Shown in pieces: positions 4,359 to 6,471 of a DNA stretch of 6,471 nucleotides. Position numbers and translations under genes: made by a program. The DNA is from Alphaproteobacteria bacterium (GTDB lineage Bacteria > Pseudomonadota > Alphaproteobacteria > UBA8366 > JADFVY01): NCBI GenBank assembly GCA_029881615.1, contig JAOUMF010000132.1, forward strand, positions 1 to 6,471, read 5' to 3'. Numbering within the stretch: the first letter of the stretch is position 1; each line of letters begins with the position of its first letter. The notes under the pieces are model-generated. The model was given only the letters and a program-made list of their open reading frames with translations. It did no database searches and was not told the origin of the DNA.

Positions 4359-5842
4359 TTGCATCCGTTCATTTTCCCGTATTGCAGATTATCCTGCCGC
4401 TGCTGCTGGCTCCTGTTTGCGTTCTGCTGCGCGAGTCGCGGCTGGCCTGGTTCACGGCACTGACAGCTTCCTGGGCGGCCTTCGGCATCGCGGTTGCGCT
4501 GTTGCTGGACGTGCTGGCAGGTGGGCCGCTGTCCTACGCCGTTGGCGGCTGGAACGCGCCCTGGGGTATCGAGCTGCGCGTCGACGCCGCCAACGCCTTC
4601 GTGCTGACGATCGTCGCCGGCATCGGCGCTGTGGTCATGATCTTCGCGCGTCAGAGCATAGAGCAGGAAGTCGGCAATGCCCGGGCCTATCTGTTTTATG
4701 CGTCCTACCTGCTGTGTCTGGCAGGCCTGCTGGGCGTCACGATCACGGGTGATGCCTTTAATCTGTTCGTTTTCCTTGAGATTTCGTCTCTTTCCTCTTA
4801 CGTCCTCATCAGCCTCGGCAAGGACCGGCGGGCGCTTTATGCGGCCTATCAGTACCTGATTCTGGGCACCATCGGCGCCACCTTCTACCTGATCGGCGTC
4901 GGGCTGCTCTACCAGGCGACGGGCACCCTGAACATGATGGATCTGGCACAGCGGATCGAAGGGCAGGAGGGGCTGCGCGGCCTGCGCGTGGCCTTCGCAT
5001 TCCTGACCGTCGGCATCTCGCTCAAGCTTGCCTTGTTCCCGCTGCACCTTTGGCTGCCCAACGCCTATGCCTATGCGCCGTCGGCGGTGACCGGCTTCAT
5101 GGCGGCGACGGCGACCAAGGTCTCGGTCTACGTGCTGTTGCGTGTCTTCTTCACCATCTTTGGCGTCGAGTTCTCTTTCGATCTGATGCCGCTGGGCGAA
5201 ATTCTGATGATCCTGGCGGTCGCCGCCATGTTCGTGGCCTCGACCGTCGCTGTCTTCCAGAACAACGTCAAGCGCATGCTGGCCTATTCCAGCGTCGCGC
5301 AGGTCGGCTATATCGTGCTGGGCATCGGCATGGCCTCGGTAACGGGCGTGCAGGCCGGCATACTGCATCTGTTCAACCACGCCCTTATCAAGGGCGGGCT
5401 GTTCCTGGCGATGGGCTGCATCGTTTACAGCATTGGGTCGACCCATATCCGCGATCTGGCGGGGCTGGGCAAGCGCATGCCCTGGACGGCGGCTGCCTTC
5501 GTGGCCGGGGGGCTTGGCCTGATCGGCATTCCCATGACCGCCGGTTTCATCAGCAAATGGTACCTGGTTCTGGCCGCGTTGGAAAAGGGCTGGTGGTGGG
5601 TCGCGGTCCTGATCCTGCTCAGTTCGCTACTGGCCGTGCTCTATATCTGGAAGGTGGTCGAGCGCATGTATTTCCATTCAGCCGGCGAAACCGGCGAAAA
5701 CGTGGAGCGCGCCGAGGCGCCGCTCGGTCTGCTGGTCCCGACCTGGATTTTGATTGGCGCCAGTATCTGGTTCGGCATCGATACGCGGCTCTCTGCGGCG
5801 GCCGCGCTTGAGGCAGCTAAAACCCTGCTGGGGGTCGGCTGA
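4355..5842 (+). CDS. mrpD: Mrp/Mnh-type cation/H+ antiporter subunit D (NuoN/NuoM-like)
   Basis: Proton-translocating antiporter subunit, 495 aa, full length for MrpD/MbhH. The hydrophobic profile fits about 14 membrane helices. Conserved charged residues of the family are in place. Glu142 lies in FNLFVFLEISSLSSYVL (TM5). Lys224 lies in FLTVGISLKLALFPLHLWLP (TM7), followed by the broken-helix stretch NAYAYAPSAVTGFMAATATK with Lys255 (TM8). His338, His342 and Lys346 lie in LHLFNHALIKGGLFLAMG, and Lys401 in GIPMTAGFISKWYLVL (TM12), the residue facing the adjacent antiporter-like unit. The start overlaps the mrpC stop (ATGA) with AAGGA at 4341-4345. The end shares one base with the next gene (TGATG). 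All key residues being present argues for an active ion channel rather than a structural remnant. A long open frame on the opposite strand here is a compositional shadow. Confidence 0.97.
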   Translation: MIASVHFPVLQIILPLLLAPVCVLLRESRLAWFTALTASWAAFGIAVALLLDVLAGGPLSYAVGGWNAPWGIELRVDAANAFVLTIVAGIGAVVMIFARQSIEQEVGNARAYLFYASYLLCLAGLLGVTITGDAFNLFVFLEISSLSSYVLISLGKDRRALYAAYQYLILGTIGATFYLIGVGLLYQATGTLNMMDLAQRIEGQEGLRGLRVAFAFLTVGISLKLALFPLHLWLPNAYAYAPSAVTGFMAATATKVSVYVLLRVFFTIFGVEFSFDLMPLGEILMILAVAAMFVASTVAVFQNNVKRMLAYSSVAQVGYIVLGIGMASVTGVQAGILHLFNHALIKGGLFLAMGCIVYSIGSTHIRDLAGLGKRMPWTAAAFVAGGLGLIGIPMTAGFISKWYLVLAALEKGWWWVAVLILLSSLLAVLYIWKVVERMYFHSAGETGENVERAEAPLGLLVPTWILIGASIWFGIDTRLSAAAALEAAKTLLGVG

Positions 5843-6471
5843 TGAGCGGTGCGGATTTGGCGCGTGAAATGGGCGCCCTGATGCTGGCAACGGTTCTTGT
5901 TCCCTTGATCGTGGCGCTGGTGATTTCGCGGTTGGGCCGCTGGCCGAACCTGCGCGAGGCCGTGACCCTGACCGGGGCCGGTCTGTTGTTCCTGGTCGTG
6001 TTGCGTCTGGTCTGGATATTCGACGAGGCGGGGGCGGTGACGCTGACCCTGTGGGAAATGTTCCCTGGCCTCGGCATGACCTTCATCGCCGAACCGCTGG
6101 GGATGATCTTTGCGCTGATCGCGTCCGGGCTGTGGATCGTCACCTCGATCTATGCCATCGGTTACATGCGCGGCCATCACGAGAAGAACCAGACCCGTTT
6201 CTACATCTGTTTTGCGATCGCGCTGTCCAGTGCAATGGGCATTGCCTTTGCCGGCAATATGTTGACCCTGTTTATTTTCTACGAACTGTTGACGCTGTCC
6301 ACCTATCCGCTGGTCACCCATGCAGGTAACAACGAGGCGAAGGCCGGCGGGCGCACCTATCTGGGCATTCTGCTGTTTACCTCCATCGCTTTCCTGTTGA
6401 CCGCGGTGATCTGGACCTGGGCCGTCGCCGGGACCTTGGACTTCACTGCGGGCGGTATTCTGGACGGCAAG
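5842..6471 (+). CDS. Second MrpD/NuoL-family antiporter subunit (partial, 5' part)
   Basis: A second proton-conducting antiporter-like subunit, 210 codons, running off the right edge in frame. Helices are predicted at about 12-30, 41-60, 83-105, 119-138, 140-157 and 173-196. Two family signs place it in the NuoL/NuoM/MrpD group: YAIGYMRGHHEKNQTRFYIC (104-123), resembling the GYM-containing loop after TM3, and NMLTLFIFYELLTLSTYPLV (139-158) with the TM5 glutamate Glu148. The mrpD stop and this ATG share one base (TGATG), with GGGGG at 5830-5834, so it is certainly co-translated with mrpD. It diverges from the mrpD just upstream (FYELLTLSTYPL against FLEISSLSSYVL), so it is an old paralogue and not a recent duplication. 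It could supply the role of the missing MrpA N-terminal part or act like MbsH' of archaeal MBS. TM7 and later residues are beyond the window. Confidence 0.93.
   Translation, partial: MSGADLAREMGALMLATVLVPLIVALVISRLGRWPNLREAVTLTGAGLLFLVVLRLVWIFDEAGAVTLTLWEMFPGLGMTFIAEPLGMIFALIASGLWIVTSIYAIGYMRGHHEKNQTRFYICFAIALSSAMGIAFAGNMLTLFIFYELLTLSTYPLVTHAGNNEAKAGGRTYLGILLFTSIAFLLTAVIWTWAVAGTLDFTAGGILDGK

Noticed and set aside
4205..5446. 413-codon open frame on the minus strand opposite mrpC and mrpD
   Set aside because: It lies opposite genes with strong family motifs, and its translation is rich in Q, H, R and D with no recognisable domain or membrane segment. This is the usual antisense shadow of a GC-rich membrane protein gene.
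5641..6321. 226-codon open frame on the minus strand opposite the mrpD end and the second mrpD-like gene
   Set aside because: Same low-information Q/R/H-rich composition; both overlapped sense genes show clear conserved motifs.

Overview
The window looks like chromosomal DNA of a Gram-negative proteobacterium, most likely an alphaproteobacterium. That placement is inferred from the high GC content, dense ATGA-type gene overlaps, strong purine Shine-Dalgarno sites and the style of the Mrp subunits; no rRNA or other phylogenetic marker is present. It holds two divergent transcription units separated by about 226 bp (1636-1861). I see no mobile elements, CRISPR arrays, tRNA or rRNA genes.

Left, minus strand (1-1635): a three-gene set read right to left. 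A CoxG-family SRPBCC protein with a C-terminal membrane anchor comes first. After 38 bp follows an ECF-type RNA polymerase sigma factor, whose stop codon overlaps the start of a one-TM-segment anti-sigma factor that runs off the left edge. Sigma and anti-sigma are a translationally coupled regulatory pair. The extracytoplasmic signal and regulon cannot be read from the window.

Centre, 1636-1861: a shared, AT-richer intergenic region with two short direct-repeat patterns that are candidate operators.

Right, plus strand (1862-6471): a tightly packed operon for a multisubunit Mrp/Mnh-type monovalent cation/proton antiporter. The order is mrpE, mrpF, mrpG, a free-standing fusion matching the C-terminal MbhD+MbhE part of MrpA, mrpB, mrpC, mrpD, and a second MrpD/NuoL-like antiporter subunit cut by the right edge. 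All junctions overlap or lie within a few bases. No full-length MrpA opens the operon. The order is collinear with the membrane module MbhA-H of archaeal membrane-bound hydrogenase, and two successive MrpD-like subunits recall the H/H' pair of the related sulfane-sulfur reductase MBS. The products should form one inner-membrane complex coupling proton movement to Na+ (or another cation) movement. Whether a redox module or only more antiporter subunits follow cannot be seen.

The most unusual point is the start of the MbhD/E-like gene. Homology and an ideally placed Shine-Dalgarno point to translation beginning at an AUC codon at 3002, because no ATG, GTG or TTG lies in frame between the preceding stop and an internal ATG at 3038. 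The system itself is recognisable, so I do not claim a wholly new one.
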